Below are positions 1-9,389 of a stretch of DNA of 64,000 nucleotides, piece after piece (position 1 is the first letter of the stretch; each line of letters starts with the position of its first letter). Source of the DNA: an uncultured Draconibacterium sp. (GTDB taxonomy: Bacteria; Bacteroidota; Bacteroidia; Bacteroidales; Prolixibacteraceae); assembly GCF_913060805.1 (NCBI RefSeq), contig NZ_CAJXTC010000017.1, positions 55,238-119,237 on the forward strand, written 5' to 3'. The position numbers were made by a program, and so were the translations under genes. Under the pieces are notes generated by a model. It searched no databases and was not told the DNA's origin. It saw only the letters and a list, made by a program, of their open reading frames with translations.

Positions 1-695
1 AGTATTTCCTCCAGCGTAATGTAGTCTCCTACTTTACCTGTCATTTTTTCTACATCGGTATTCACCGGAAGTGTTTTCTTACCCGGTCTCCATCCTGCCG
101 GACATACTTCGCCGGTTTTACTCGCATGCTGCCAGGCCTTAATTTGTCTGATAAACTCAATTACATTTCTACCAACAGAATCAGCCTGAACTTCCTGTGC
201 CACACAAACACCATCAGGATTGAACAGGAAACGTCCTCGAAGAGCAACTCCTTCTTCTTCAATTAAAACACCAAATGCACGACTAACTTCCTGAGTAGTG
301 TCGGCTCCAATTGTAAGTTTCAAACCTTTCAGAATCGGTTCTGTTTCTACAAATCTTTTGTGAGAGAATTTTGAGTCGACAGACACCGGCAAGAGCTCTA
401 CTCCCAGTTCCTGAAATTCATCGTAATGCGCATTCATTGCCGCAATTTCGGTTGGACACACAAAGGTAAAATCGGCAGGATAGAAACATACCACTGTCCA
501 TTTGTCCTTATAATCTTCACTTTTTACTGATTTGAAATGACCGGTTTTTGCATCGTACGCTTCCATTTCAAATTCCGGCATTAACTGCCTTACCATAGTT
601 GCACTCATTGGTTTTTCCTCCGTTTTTAAATTTTCAACTAGATTTTCTGTTTTCTTCTTTTTTTTCAGTGGCTTCACGCCATTTACACATGCCAT
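1..695 (-). CDS. ahpC: AhpC-type 2-Cys peroxiredoxin (C-terminus cut by window edge)
   Basis: Reduces hydrogen peroxide and organic hydroperoxides in the cytoplasm. My reverse-strand translation gives 231 residues running off the left edge. The peroxidatic site FTFVCPTE places Cys80, and GEVCPAGW places the resolving Cys198; both are typical of AhpC/Prx1 enzymes. The chosen start gives a 29-residue lysine-rich leader (five Lys in a row). Met30 (position 608) is a real alternative start, because GGAGG lies 8 nt before it and the peroxiredoxin fold begins just after. No flavoprotein AhpF is visible in the window, so the electron donor is unknown. The family call is firm; the start is not. Confidence 0.93.
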   Translation of the reverse strand, partial: MACVNGVKPLKKKKKTENLVENLKTEEKPMSATMVRQLMPEFEMEAYDAKTGHFKSVKSEDYKDKWTVVCFYPADFTFVCPTEIAAMNAHYDEFQELGVELLPVSVDSKFSHKRFVETEPILKGLKLTIGADTTQEVSRAFGVLIEEEGVALRGRFLFNPDGVCVAQEVQADSVGRNVIEFIRQIKAWQHASKTGEVCPAGWRPGKKTLPVNTDVEKMTGKVGDYITLEEI

Positions 696-924
696 AATCG
701 TTAATTTATATGGTTTTATAATTCTAAATCGAATCAACAATTCATTTGACACACTAAATTCATATCAATCTTATGTGCATTTAAATATACTCTTTTTAAA
801 CGTTAGTTCATTTAAAAAGTTTAAAAACCATGTGAATAATTTTGAATAATGGCGCGAATAGGAGAATAAAATTGATAAAAACGGCTTACAACGAAATGAG
901 AAAGATCCCACTACCTATTGATAC

Positions 925-1395
925 TTATTTTCTTTGGGATTGCTCCTCGTCTGGCATGTATCGTTTAAAACTTTCATAAAACATTTCCTGCTGCTCGCGC
1001 GACAAGTTTTGTTCAAAACGGTAACTCTTGCCTGTTTTATCGAACATTACTTTCAGGTAAGTTACATTTCGATTGTAGGCGGTGTATTCGGGCGACGTTG
1101 TAAGATTCGAGTTGTCCCAGTTCGGCGAACGGAAATTAGATTGTGCACCGGGCGAATTAATAACAACAGGAGATTTATTGGGCACCAAAGTTACATCCCT
1201 CCCGTAAAATTCGTAAATCAATTCTTTACCACCATCGGCAATGGGAACTACTCTTTCAGGCTTTCCCAACCGGGTATAAATTTCCATTTCACTTTTCCCG
1301 ATTAAAGTGTAATTAAACACTTCATCGGTTAATTTTCCGGTAGAAGAACACGAAAACAAAACAGCTAGTAACAGGATAATAAATGTGTGTTTCAT
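925..1395 (-). CDS. small lipoprotein, possibly BamE/SmpA-like
   Basis: 156 residues. The N-terminus is a lipoprotein signal with lipobox LFSC, so it is probably anchored in the outer membrane or periplasm. The segment after the lipobox contains IGKSEMEIYTRLGKPERV, which resembles the helix-turn and 'lGkP' signature of BamE/OmlA-fold proteins (many have 'G.t..eV...lGkP'). The middle is rich in Pro, Asn and Ser. The gene stands alone, with more than 200 bp on each side. The lipoprotein call is well supported; the BamE-like fold rests on a short motif and may be wrong. Confidence 0.7.
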   Translation of the reverse strand: MKHTFIILLLAVLFSCSSTGKLTDEVFNYTLIGKSEMEIYTRLGKPERVVPIADGGKELIYEFYGRDVTLVPNKSPVVINSPGAQSNFRSPNWDNSNLTTSPEYTAYNRNVTYLKVMFDKTGKSYRFEQNLSREQQEMFYESFKRYMPDEEQSQRK

Positions 1396-1612
1396 GACTG
1401 GTAGCGCTTTTGGTATAATTGCTTTTTATTACGAGTGAATTTAGAAAAAAGTTGGTAATAACAATACTTACATTCACATAATACTAACACTGTCCAGATG
1501 ATCCCCATAAACCAACACTGGAATCCAATTGTTGAATTTATACTAACAAACAGATGCTGTTACAGCCTGCCGTTTTGGGAAAAACACCATCGGAACAAAT
1601 AAAACAAAAGCT

Positions 1613-1921
1613 ATGAATGACAAAAAGAAAGGAACAGTAATGCAATTTGTTCGGTTAAAAACAACTTTAACCGAAGAAGAATTGCTACAGGTAGCTCACG
1701 ACAGAGCACCTCAATTTAAAGCCATCCCCGGCATCGTTCAAAAGTACTACGTAAAATTGGAGGCTCCCGGCGAATTTGGTGGGGTTTACATTTGGGATTC
1801 GCATGAATCATTGAACGAATTTCGGCAATCAGAATTAGCCCAAACCATCGGGAAAGCTTATAAAGTGATTGAACCGCCTTCGGTTGAAATTATTGATATC
1901 CTTTTTGAATTAAGAGATTAA
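1613..1921 (+). CDS. YdhR-like dimeric alpha/beta-barrel protein
   Basis: 102 residues, cytoplasmic. The sequence (MQFVRLKTTLTEEELLQ, GIVQKYYVKL, FGGVYIWDSHESLNEFRQSE) follows the beta-alpha-beta pattern of YdhR-like putative monooxygenases in the dimeric ferredoxin-like barrel superfamily. 'Gi.qKyyv' and 'ggvYiWds.esl..f' are characteristic strand segments. An internal Met10 (position 1640) could be the true start, since the fold begins there. It is transcribed alone and meets the giant protease gene tail-to-tail across a shared terminator. The substrate is unknown; family members are often annotated as monooxygenases without proof. Confidence 0.75.
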   Translation: MNDKKKGTVMQFVRLKTTLTEEELLQVAHDRAPQFKAIPGIVQKYYVKLEAPGEFGGVYIWDSHESLNEFRQSELAQTIGKAYKVIEPPSVEIIDILFELRD

Positions 1922-2001
1922 ATGATTTCCCAAACTCAAAAGGATTCTGGTCTGTTTTTCGATACCTCAAAGGAAAAAGACTCAGGAAATTAAAAACAAA
2001 A

Positions 2002-2029
2002 AAAGCCGCCGGATAACTCCGACGGCTTT
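2002..2029. terminator. bidirectional rho-independent terminator
   Basis: AAAGCCG and CGGA pair with TCCG and CGGCTTT around a TAAC loop, with one C/A mismatch. An A-rich flank on the left gives the T-tract on the minus strand. It lies between the convergent YdhR-like gene and the subtilase gene. Confidence 0.8.
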
Positions 2030-2051
2030 AACAAACTTAAAAACTAACCTG

Positions 2052-5000
2052 TTACAATTTAACGAAGGTTTTACTCACAACATCAATGTCTGTAATAATT
2101 TGAATATGATAGGTTCCTGAGTTCAACTCAGAAACGTTGTATTCGAAAATGTCGTTATTCAATGCGTTCAATTGTTCGCTGTAAACAACAGCTCCCTGAC
2201 TATTGAAAATACGCACTGTTTGCTTGCTATTGCTATTCAATCCACTGATGCGGATAAATTCAGTTGCCGGATTCGGATAAACATTTATTTCAGGTTTATC
2301 ATTCAAATCGTCGATATCAGTTACTGTATTACCCGATTTTAAGACATCAACTTTAACCTCGTGATAAATCGTGTTGTTATCAGCATCTTTAGTTGCTAGG
2401 CTGATGTAATATTCGCCTTCAACATACTGATCAGGATCCATCTCGAGTACGATATCTTTGCCATTTAATCTTGCCGATACAAAGTCTGGTCCTTCAGCAA
2501 TGTAACTCTCCACAACTTCTGCCGATTTTGTAATAGTAACACCAAATACTTCTTCGTACAGAGTTCCGGCCTCGATCACCATTGCGTTCGGATTCCAAAC
2601 ATTTGGTACCCAGGTTTGCTTTCCGGGTTTGGTTGAAACCATGAAGTTTGTTTCGGCAGTTTCACCATAAATATCTGTTGCTATAATGTGCAACATCGTC
2701 TCCATGTGTTTTCCTAACGGAACGATAATGGCTTCTGAATTCATGGTGAAAATTTCAACAACACCATCAACTTCAGTGGTAATCGAATAGGTTAACAAAT
2801 CACCATCAGGATCGGCAAACAACTCTCCAAAATTAAAACGGTAATCGTAATTAATGTGGAGCGTTTGGTCGCTCAAATCGGTTACGACCTCTGGCGCACG
2901 GTTAGTATTTTCAACCGTTACTTCGCAAGTATATTCTTTGGCCGCACCATACTCATCAGCAACTTTGTATGCCAGTGTATATGTTCCTGAGGCAGAATAA
3001 TCAGGCGATAAAGTTACTGTCAGGATTCCATTTGCAAAATTGCTTGCGGCAAATGCAACCGCCGCAGTTTCTTCTACCGAAACAACTGCATCTCCTTCAG
3101 GATCAGTAACTGGAATTTCCAACACTTTAACTTCACCTTCGGTAAGTGTTAGTGTATCCGGCAACTCCATTACCGGCGCAGAGTTAATTCTCAACAATAC
3201 TGGAACGTTTAGATTTTTCTGCGTTGGATCGTTGTGCGTAATACTCATTCGTGCTTGGTACGAACGGGCTTCGAACAATGAAGCATCCACTGTGATGTCA
3301 ACATTTTGAGTAGCGCCGGCTTCGATAGCTCCAGTTCGTGGGTCAATAGTAAGCCATTGTCCCGGATGCGAAGAAAGCGCGTGTGTTTTGTAGGTATAAG
3401 TAAAAGGCAGCTCTTCCCATGTTGTCGATCCGTCGTATGATATCCAGTATTTTCCTTCGGTACTTGGTGAGTTGAAATCGAATCCAAACAGCGATTGCAT
3501 TTCCATTGGGAAATCGATTACCACAAAAAACTGGCTTCCCTGCTCGAAGTAGAATGATTGAGAAAGCGGAATAGTATACAAGCCAAACTCAGTTTTGTCG
3601 GTAAAATACTCTTCCGAGTAGATTGTTTCTGCAGTACTCAGATCGTTTCCTTTCAGAATTCGGATCACGTATGGAGCAGTTGTTTCGCCACGTTTGAAGT
3701 AATCACGGATATGTGTTAGCGTGAATCCTTCAGGTTGTGTTACTGTAAACAAAGTGGCTGTGCTAACTTTAGCTTCTCCTCCATTGCCGTACAATCCCAT
3801 TGGCTCGCCCGGTATATCGTAGTTCAACGAATCAGCAAATACTTCGCAGGTTTCGCTTGCTTCGCTAATTCCGTTGGTTCCCCATCCCTGACGCAGAATT
3901 CCCATTGTAATAGAGTAATTCAATGCACTTTCAGTTCCCTGGTTAGCCAACTGAATACGGAAATTGTTCTGCTCGTTCTCGTTAACAACCAGTTTCATGG
4001 TATCGTTATCGAGTGTCTCCAACAGATCGTACGCGAATACCGGAGGAAGAACTGCGTCTCCTGATAGGGTAACGTTTAGCTCAGTGCCATCATCAAAAGT
4101 CAGGATCAGATCAGCCGTGTTGGCTGCTGCATTTTCAGCAGTGAAAACGACCTCGAAAGCAACAGTATCGAAAGCAGGAACTTCAGAATTCACTGTCAAG
4201 TCAGTAGAGAAAACCTCAGGATTTGCACCTGTAATTTCTACTGAAGTCAGTTTTGCAGGTTTGCTTCCGTTGTTGACCAACAAGAGTGTTTCTGTTCCGG
4301 TTAGCGGATTTGCAGGTAAATATGTTACGTCATCAAAAACAAGTTCTTCGCGGTTGATCGAAACATTTGATTCGCCGGTGACTGAAAGTGCCACATCAAT
4401 AACTTTAGTTGAATTATTAACGTCGTTCGTCAACACATTTACTTTTCCGGTGTAATCGCCAACCTCTAAACCTTCAGATGTGTATTGCAATTGAATATTT
4501 TTCGATTCGCCAGCGGCAAGAGTACCAGAAAGTGGCGGCTGAATCATTATTGCTTTTCCCTCGTAGGCCGCATGCCCGTATCTGTAATCTTCGTTCTCTG
4601 TTAAACCGTAAATTCCAAGCGGACCTTCAAATCCTACACGGTAATACGGCAGGTAGTTTTCTCCGGTAGTTTCCATCGCTTTGTACTGGAATTTGAAATC
4701 GCCATTAGGATACAGAACAGCCTGGAAAGTGAAATCGCCACCATAACCGCGATAGTAGTAACCAGTGTGGTTCCACTGAAGCACAACATATTCTTCGGTT
4801 TCATAGATCAACAGATCAGAATCGTCGCCTAAAAGGGCCCCGCTGCTCACCCAAAACGGAGCAACTACAGCATTTGCATAGCTTGTGCCAGTTGAGCTGT
4901 TTGGAAGATCGTGCGAAGAGCTTCCAAAATACGATCCCGGTGCAGGATCGAAACTAAACCATCCGTTACGAGCAATAGTAAGCGATGTGTATTCATCACC

Positions 5001-8000
5001 GAAATAAGGGAATTCGAATCCATCGAAACTGAAGGTAACCGAACGCTGACTTGAATTTGCAAAATAATCGGCCAAAGAAGTTCCGGTCTCCGAAATTTCG
5101 ATCCATTCGTAATCGGCGTAATTGTACGAGTAGCCATATCCATTATCAAAACCATCGGCTTCTGCTTTTTTACCGTCGATGGTAATAAATCCCGGAGCTG
5201 AAACTGACCAGTTCAGGTCTTTCTCCGATCCGTTATTACTAATGGTGATATTGGCCGATTTACCCAAATTATCGCCATAAGCCAGTGTGTCTTTGCTAAA
5301 ATCACCTGCGAAATTGTAACTGGCTTCAGGAGAAGTATCTCCTGTTCCGTTTAGGCTAACAACATACGATTCAACTACCGCACCACTGCGCTCTGTTAGC
5401 AGATTGAAAACAATTTGATCGGTGAATGTTCCAACAGTCTGCGGAGCAAAGTCAACCGTAAATGTTTTGCTGCTTCCGGCAGATATTGATGAATATGCAC
5501 TAACATAATCGCTGTTTGAAAATGGTGCAGACGGTTTGTCGAGTGTGTAATAAGCGCTTGCTGTTCCGGTGTTGGTCACTGTAAATGTTCTTGCCGCAGT
5601 AATTCCACTGCCCGCTACAAAACTTCCAAACTCAAGCGAATTGGTGTCGACTGTGATCTCCGGATCGCCCAGAATTTCAACTTTGAAAGGAATACTCAAA
5701 CGTTGATTTCCATCGTAATTAACAGTCATTGTTGTATTCGATGAGTTCGACGCCGAACGGTCGGTTAAATCAACAGTAAGATGAATGATCACACTATCGT
5801 TGGCAAGGATAACTCCGTTTTCGGGAGAAATATTCTGAATGTAACTGTAAGCTGAAATACTGAAATTTGCAGGATATGTTCCAACGTTGCGAATAACAAT
5901 GGTGGTATCGATAATATCGCCTGACAGTCGGGCGTTTTCGCCTAACCATTCCATCGATGCAGGAGCTTCGAAAACCGGGCCTTCAATAAAGTTTGCCAGT
6001 ACCGGAATCTGTAACTGACCATCGTCGCTGGTAATGGATAATGCGCCCTGATAATTAGCCGCGGCAGTTTGTTTTTTGGTTGTTAAAGTAACAACAGTTT
6101 TGTGCCCGGCTTTCAATTCAGGAATTGACGTTGGATAAACAGTAACGTAGTCGCTGTTCAGCCCGCTAAGGTTAATGTTTTTCAGATTTCCTTTACCTTT
6201 ATTCATCAGCTCCAGCTCAATACTTTCGGTAGTTCCGAAAAACTGAGTACCAAAATCAACCGAACTCAGGTTGGTCTCCAACTTAGGCTGCTGCCCACTA
6301 ATATTTACTTTTACAAATTTCGATAGTGCTCCTTTTTTAGGATCGTCGTGTTTCATTACCAGTTCAACAAGGTGAGTACCGTTATCGAAATAATTTCCGT
6401 TTACTTCAATGTCAACCTTCTGAACTGAATCGGGTTGAATATCGCCGTTTTTAGGAGTAAATCGTACCAAACTGCTGTTGCGCACCGACTCGTATGCACG
6501 AATCATCAGGTACTTGCCAAAAACCGAACCTATATCGGTCATGTAGTTTTGTTCAGGAGCTACACGGGCAAAACTTTTGTCTTTACGCAGATAGCTCGAT
6601 TCTGTTGCATTTTTAGCCCCGATTGGCAAGTAAATTCCTCGCGGTGCTGTTACGGTTACCCAGAAAATATCTCCTGCATTCACCGAAACATTTCGCGAAA
6701 GTGTAGTGTAATACCAGCCACCGTCGCGGTAACCACTTATGTAGCTTCCGGTTGAAGCCACCGGTTCGCCTGCAGGGTAATCTTCACCTCCAACATGAAT
6801 AGAAAAACCGAATTCTGATCCATCATACATTTCTGTTGCAATGTATGCTCCCATATGAGACAAAGTCATATCATGATCGGCCACAAATTTGTTGGCATAC
6901 ATCCAGCTTTCAAATGTAGTTTCCTGCGCATAACTCAATGTTCCGGGGCCAACCATTACATCTGGCGTGCTTAGATCTTCGTGATTTACCGAGTCGGTGA
7001 AACTATAGCTTGGCGTTTCTTCGTTCCAGCTAGGGCTGGCATACATTCCAATACTAATTTCGCCACCATCGCTTAATTCTTGCATGGCCAAACGGAATCC
7101 GTATGTCGAAGGCAAAGTCTCGGCCGATTTTAGCTCCAATGTTTCGTAACCTTTTACTAACCAATCGTAACGCGAGTAAGCCTCACCTTTATTCTGAAAC
7201 GAATAACTGTCGTAGCCCAATGTACTTTCCTGAACGTCGATATTTACTTCCAACGTATCGTTTGAAAGCAGTTCCACATCGGCAGCTTTCCAGGTTGTCG
7301 CCGTAAACAGTTCAGAAAGACCTGAAACATTACCAAAACGGTCTTTGGCGCGAACAGCTATTGTATAAGTAGTTCCCGGCTCCAGATTCTCGATATAAAA
7401 CTGGTCGAATGAATATCTGGCTGCCGAATGAAAAGGAGTAACAGTTGCAGTTGATTTGAAGAAAGTAGTATCGGTAATTTCGCCGGCTGCTACCATAATT
7501 TCGTAATCAGTGATGGTGATATCCTGAATGTTTTTTACCAGCATCCAACCAATGTGAAAGGTGTTTTCATCGATACTGTAAAAACCCCAATCTTCAATTG
7601 CCGGAACCGTACCGGGATCATCAACCAATGCGGCGTAGGCATCCAAACGACCTTTACCCAAATAGCCGGCAAACGATGGATTAAGAGCCTCAATGTCTTT
7701 AGCCGTGCTTAACAAACGTTCTGTGATTTCATCAGTTGTAATGTGATATGCATATTTTGATGCAATAAGTGCAGCTACACCTGTAACATGCGGCGATGCC
7801 ATTGAAGTTCCTCCCCAGTGCGGACCTCCGTAGCGGTTGCCCGGCAAAGTTGAATAAATCTGGTCGCCGGGGGCAGAAATATCTACTACCTCGCTAAAAT
7901 ACGACGAGGTTGATTTCATATCGTAGTGATTGGTGTTGGCCACCGAAATTCCAAGATCGTACTGAGACGGATAAGCAGCACGTGGCAAACCAATATAGTC

Positions 8001-9140
8001 GCTGTAGCTTGCGAAGTTACCTGCAGCAAAAATTGGCAGTCCACCACCTTGTACCGGACCTGTTGAATTTCCGTTTTCGTCGATACCAGCATTATCAATG
8101 TAATAGTTGATGGCATCCAGCATTACCTGGCTTGGAGCACCTCCACCCCATGAGTTATTCGAGATAGTGGCACCATTATCAGCGGCGTAAATAAAAGCCT
8201 CTTCAAAACCACCGGCGTACTCATCCGTTTCTCCGGGAAGTGAACTAAACACCTGGCACGACATAATGCGAACACCATCGCCGTTGCCACTTCCGCCAGC
8301 TACACCAGCCACACCTTTACCATTGTTGTTTACAGCAGCAATAGTTCCGGCAACGTGCGTGCCGTGTTCATGTGGCACAATGGTTGGAACACCCATTACA
8401 AAGTTCCATCCATAAAAATCATCGATGTAACCATTGTTATCGTCATCAATTCCGTTACCAGGAATTTCGTCTTCGTTAGTCCACATATTAGCAGCCAGAT
8501 CTTCGTGCTGGTAATCTACACCACCATCGATAACTGCAACCACCACATCCGGATTTCCGGCTTCAAGTTTCCATGCTTTTATCAGGTTAATATCGGCACC
8601 CGGAGTACCACCGGTTTGACCTGTATTTTCGTAATGCCACTGTGCATAAAGCAGCGGGTCGTTGGGTTTTTCATCTAAAGTTCTTTCTGATGTTGCAGAA
8701 GCTTCAACCATTTCGCCATCAGAGAAACTGAAATAGTGGTTCTTTGATTCGGCTGATTCAATCGCTTCCAGATCACCGTATTTCGAAAGTGCATCGTTTA
8801 AATTTGTGGTGCTGTCGATATTGATCTCGTACCACAAATGCAAACCATACTTGCGTTGACGTTCAGCAAATTTTCCAGCAACATGAAAAACGGGTTTCAT
8901 GCTTGTTGCGTTGTATTCTTTGTTCAGGATGTTAAACCCGTGAATAGAGGTTTGAAGTGGATTTAACTGAGAACCATCCGAGTGCCCCTCCATTTGCAGC
9001 GCAGCCTCCTGGGTTAATTTCACCCGGATAACGCCTTTTACCGGACTGGCATCCGGCTCTTGTGCAAACAATTTCCCCGATACCAAAAACAGCATCAGGA
9101 AAAGAAAAGTAATTTTCTTAGAAATGTAGCAATTTCGCAT
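2052..9140 (-). CDS. giant secreted subtilisin-like (S8) protease with T9SS sorting domain
   Basis: 2362 residues. A Sec signal peptide ends near FAQ (about residue 27), followed by a propeptide-like stretch to about 160. The S8 catalytic domain spans about 165-510, with Asp205 in AVIDGG, His259 in HGTHVAGT, Asn375 in AAGN and Ser446 in GGTSMASPH, so the triad is complete. A fibronectin-III-like domain follows, then many Ig-like/HYDIN-type beta modules with repeated 'l.f..v..g......l.v.N.G' segments. The end is a T9SS type A sorting domain (VYPNPATEFIRIS, then YHIQIITD..V..K.FVK). It is predicted to be exported across the outer membrane and anchored or released at the surface. Length is far above a typical subtilase (about 400-700 residues). 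It appears monocistronic. Confidence 0.95.
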   Translation of the reverse strand: MRNCYISKKITFLFLMLFLVSGKLFAQEPDASPVKGVIRVKLTQEAALQMEGHSDGSQLNPLQTSIHGFNILNKEYNATSMKPVFHVAGKFAERQRKYGLHLWYEINIDSTTNLNDALSKYGDLEAIESAESKNHYFSFSDGEMVEASATSERTLDEKPNDPLLYAQWHYENTGQTGGTPGADINLIKAWKLEAGNPDVVVAVIDGGVDYQHEDLAANMWTNEDEIPGNGIDDDNNGYIDDFYGWNFVMGVPTIVPHEHGTHVAGTIAAVNNNGKGVAGVAGGSGNGDGVRIMSCQVFSSLPGETDEYAGGFEEAFIYAADNGATISNNSWGGGAPSQVMLDAINYYIDNAGIDENGNSTGPVQGGGLPIFAAGNFASYSDYIGLPRAAYPSQYDLGISVANTNHYDMKSTSSYFSEVVDISAPGDQIYSTLPGNRYGGPHWGGTSMASPHVTGVAALIASKYAYHITTDEITERLLSTAKDIEALNPSFAGYLGKGRLDAYAALVDDPGTVPAIEDWGFYSIDENTFHIGWMLVKNIQDITITDYEIMVAAGEITDTTFFKSTATVTPFHSAARYSFDQFYIENLEPGTTYTIAVRAKDRFGNVSGLSELFTATTWKAADVELLSNDTLEVNIDVQESTLGYDSYSFQNKGEAYSRYDWLVKGYETLELKSAETLPSTYGFRLAMQELSDGGEISIGMYASPSWNEETPSYSFTDSVNHEDLSTPDVMVGPGTLSYAQETTFESWMYANKFVADHDMTLSHMGAYIATEMYDGSEFGFSIHVGGEDYPAGEPVASTGSYISGYRDGGWYYTTLSRNVSVNAGDIFWVTVTAPRGIYLPIGAKNATESSYLRKDKSFARVAPEQNYMTDIGSVFGKYLMIRAYESVRNSSLVRFTPKNGDIQPDSVQKVDIEVNGNYFDNGTHLVELVMKHDDPKKGALSKFVKVNISGQQPKLETNLSSVDFGTQFFGTTESIELELMNKGKGNLKNINLSGLNSDYVTVYPTSIPELKAGHKTVVTLTTKKQTAAANYQGALSITSDDGQLQIPVLANFIEGPVFEAPASMEWLGENARLSGDIIDTTIVIRNVGTYPANFSISAYSYIQNISPENGVILANDSVIIHLTVDLTDRSASNSSNTTMTVNYDGNQRLSIPFKVEILGDPEITVDTNSLEFGSFVAGSGITAARTFTVTNTGTASAYYTLDKPSAPFSNSDYVSAYSSISAGSSKTFTVDFAPQTVGTFTDQIVFNLLTERSGAVVESYVVSLNGTGDTSPEASYNFAGDFSKDTLAYGDNLGKSANITISNNGSEKDLNWSVSAPGFITIDGKKAEADGFDNGYGYSYNYADYEWIEISETGTSLADYFANSSQRSVTFSFDGFEFPYFGDEYTSLTIARNGWFSFDPAPGSYFGSSSHDLPNSSTGTSYANAVVAPFWVSSGALLGDDSDLLIYETEEYVVLQWNHTGYYYRGYGGDFTFQAVLYPNGDFKFQYKAMETTGENYLPYYRVGFEGPLGIYGLTENEDYRYGHAAYEGKAIMIQPPLSGTLAAGESKNIQLQYTSEGLEVGDYTGKVNVLTNDVNNSTKVIDVALSVTGESNVSINREELVFDDVTYLPANPLTGTETLLLVNNGSKPAKLTSVEITGANPEVFSTDLTVNSEVPAFDTVAFEVVFTAENAAANTADLILTFDDGTELNVTLSGDAVLPPVFAYDLLETLDNDTMKLVVNENEQNNFRIQLANQGTESALNYSITMGILRQGWGTNGISEASETCEVFADSLNYDIPGEPMGLYGNGGEAKVSTATLFTVTQPEGFTLTHIRDYFKRGETTAPYVIRILKGNDLSTAETIYSEEYFTDKTEFGLYTIPLSQSFYFEQGSQFFVVIDFPMEMQSLFGFDFNSPSTEGKYWISYDGSTTWEELPFTYTYKTHALSSHPGQWLTIDPRTGAIEAGATQNVDITVDASLFEARSYQARMSITHNDPTQKNLNVPVLLRINSAPVMELPDTLTLTEGEVKVLEIPVTDPEGDAVVSVEETAAVAFAASNFANGILTVTLSPDYSASGTYTLAYKVADEYGAAKEYTCEVTVENTNRAPEVVTDLSDQTLHINYDYRFNFGELFADPDGDLLTYSITTEVDGVVEIFTMNSEAIIVPLGKHMETMLHIIATDIYGETAETNFMVSTKPGKQTWVPNVWNPNAMVIEAGTLYEEVFGVTITKSAEVVESYIAEGPDFVSARLNGKDIVLEMDPDQYVEGEYYISLATKDADNNTIYHEVKVDVLKSGNTVTDIDDLNDKPEINVYPNPATEFIRISGLNSNSKQTVRIFNSQGAVVYSEQLNALNNDIFEYNVSELNSGTYHIQIITDIDVVSKTFVKL

Positions 9141-9389
9141 TTTTAGAATTTTTTAGATTTTATGGAACACAAATATCAAACTCAGGAGATATTATTGTAT
9201 AAGATGCCCCTTAGCTTGTGCACTACAACCTAAAAAACGACCATAACAATACCACTCATACGAAATTATCGCGATGACATAAAATATTCTCACATATTTA
9301 CAAATACCTAAACAAGTGGAACTTACGCGGATTGTAGCCTTATATTTTGAGGAAAAAAAAGGAAAAGATAACAGGGGTAAGAAGTTCGT

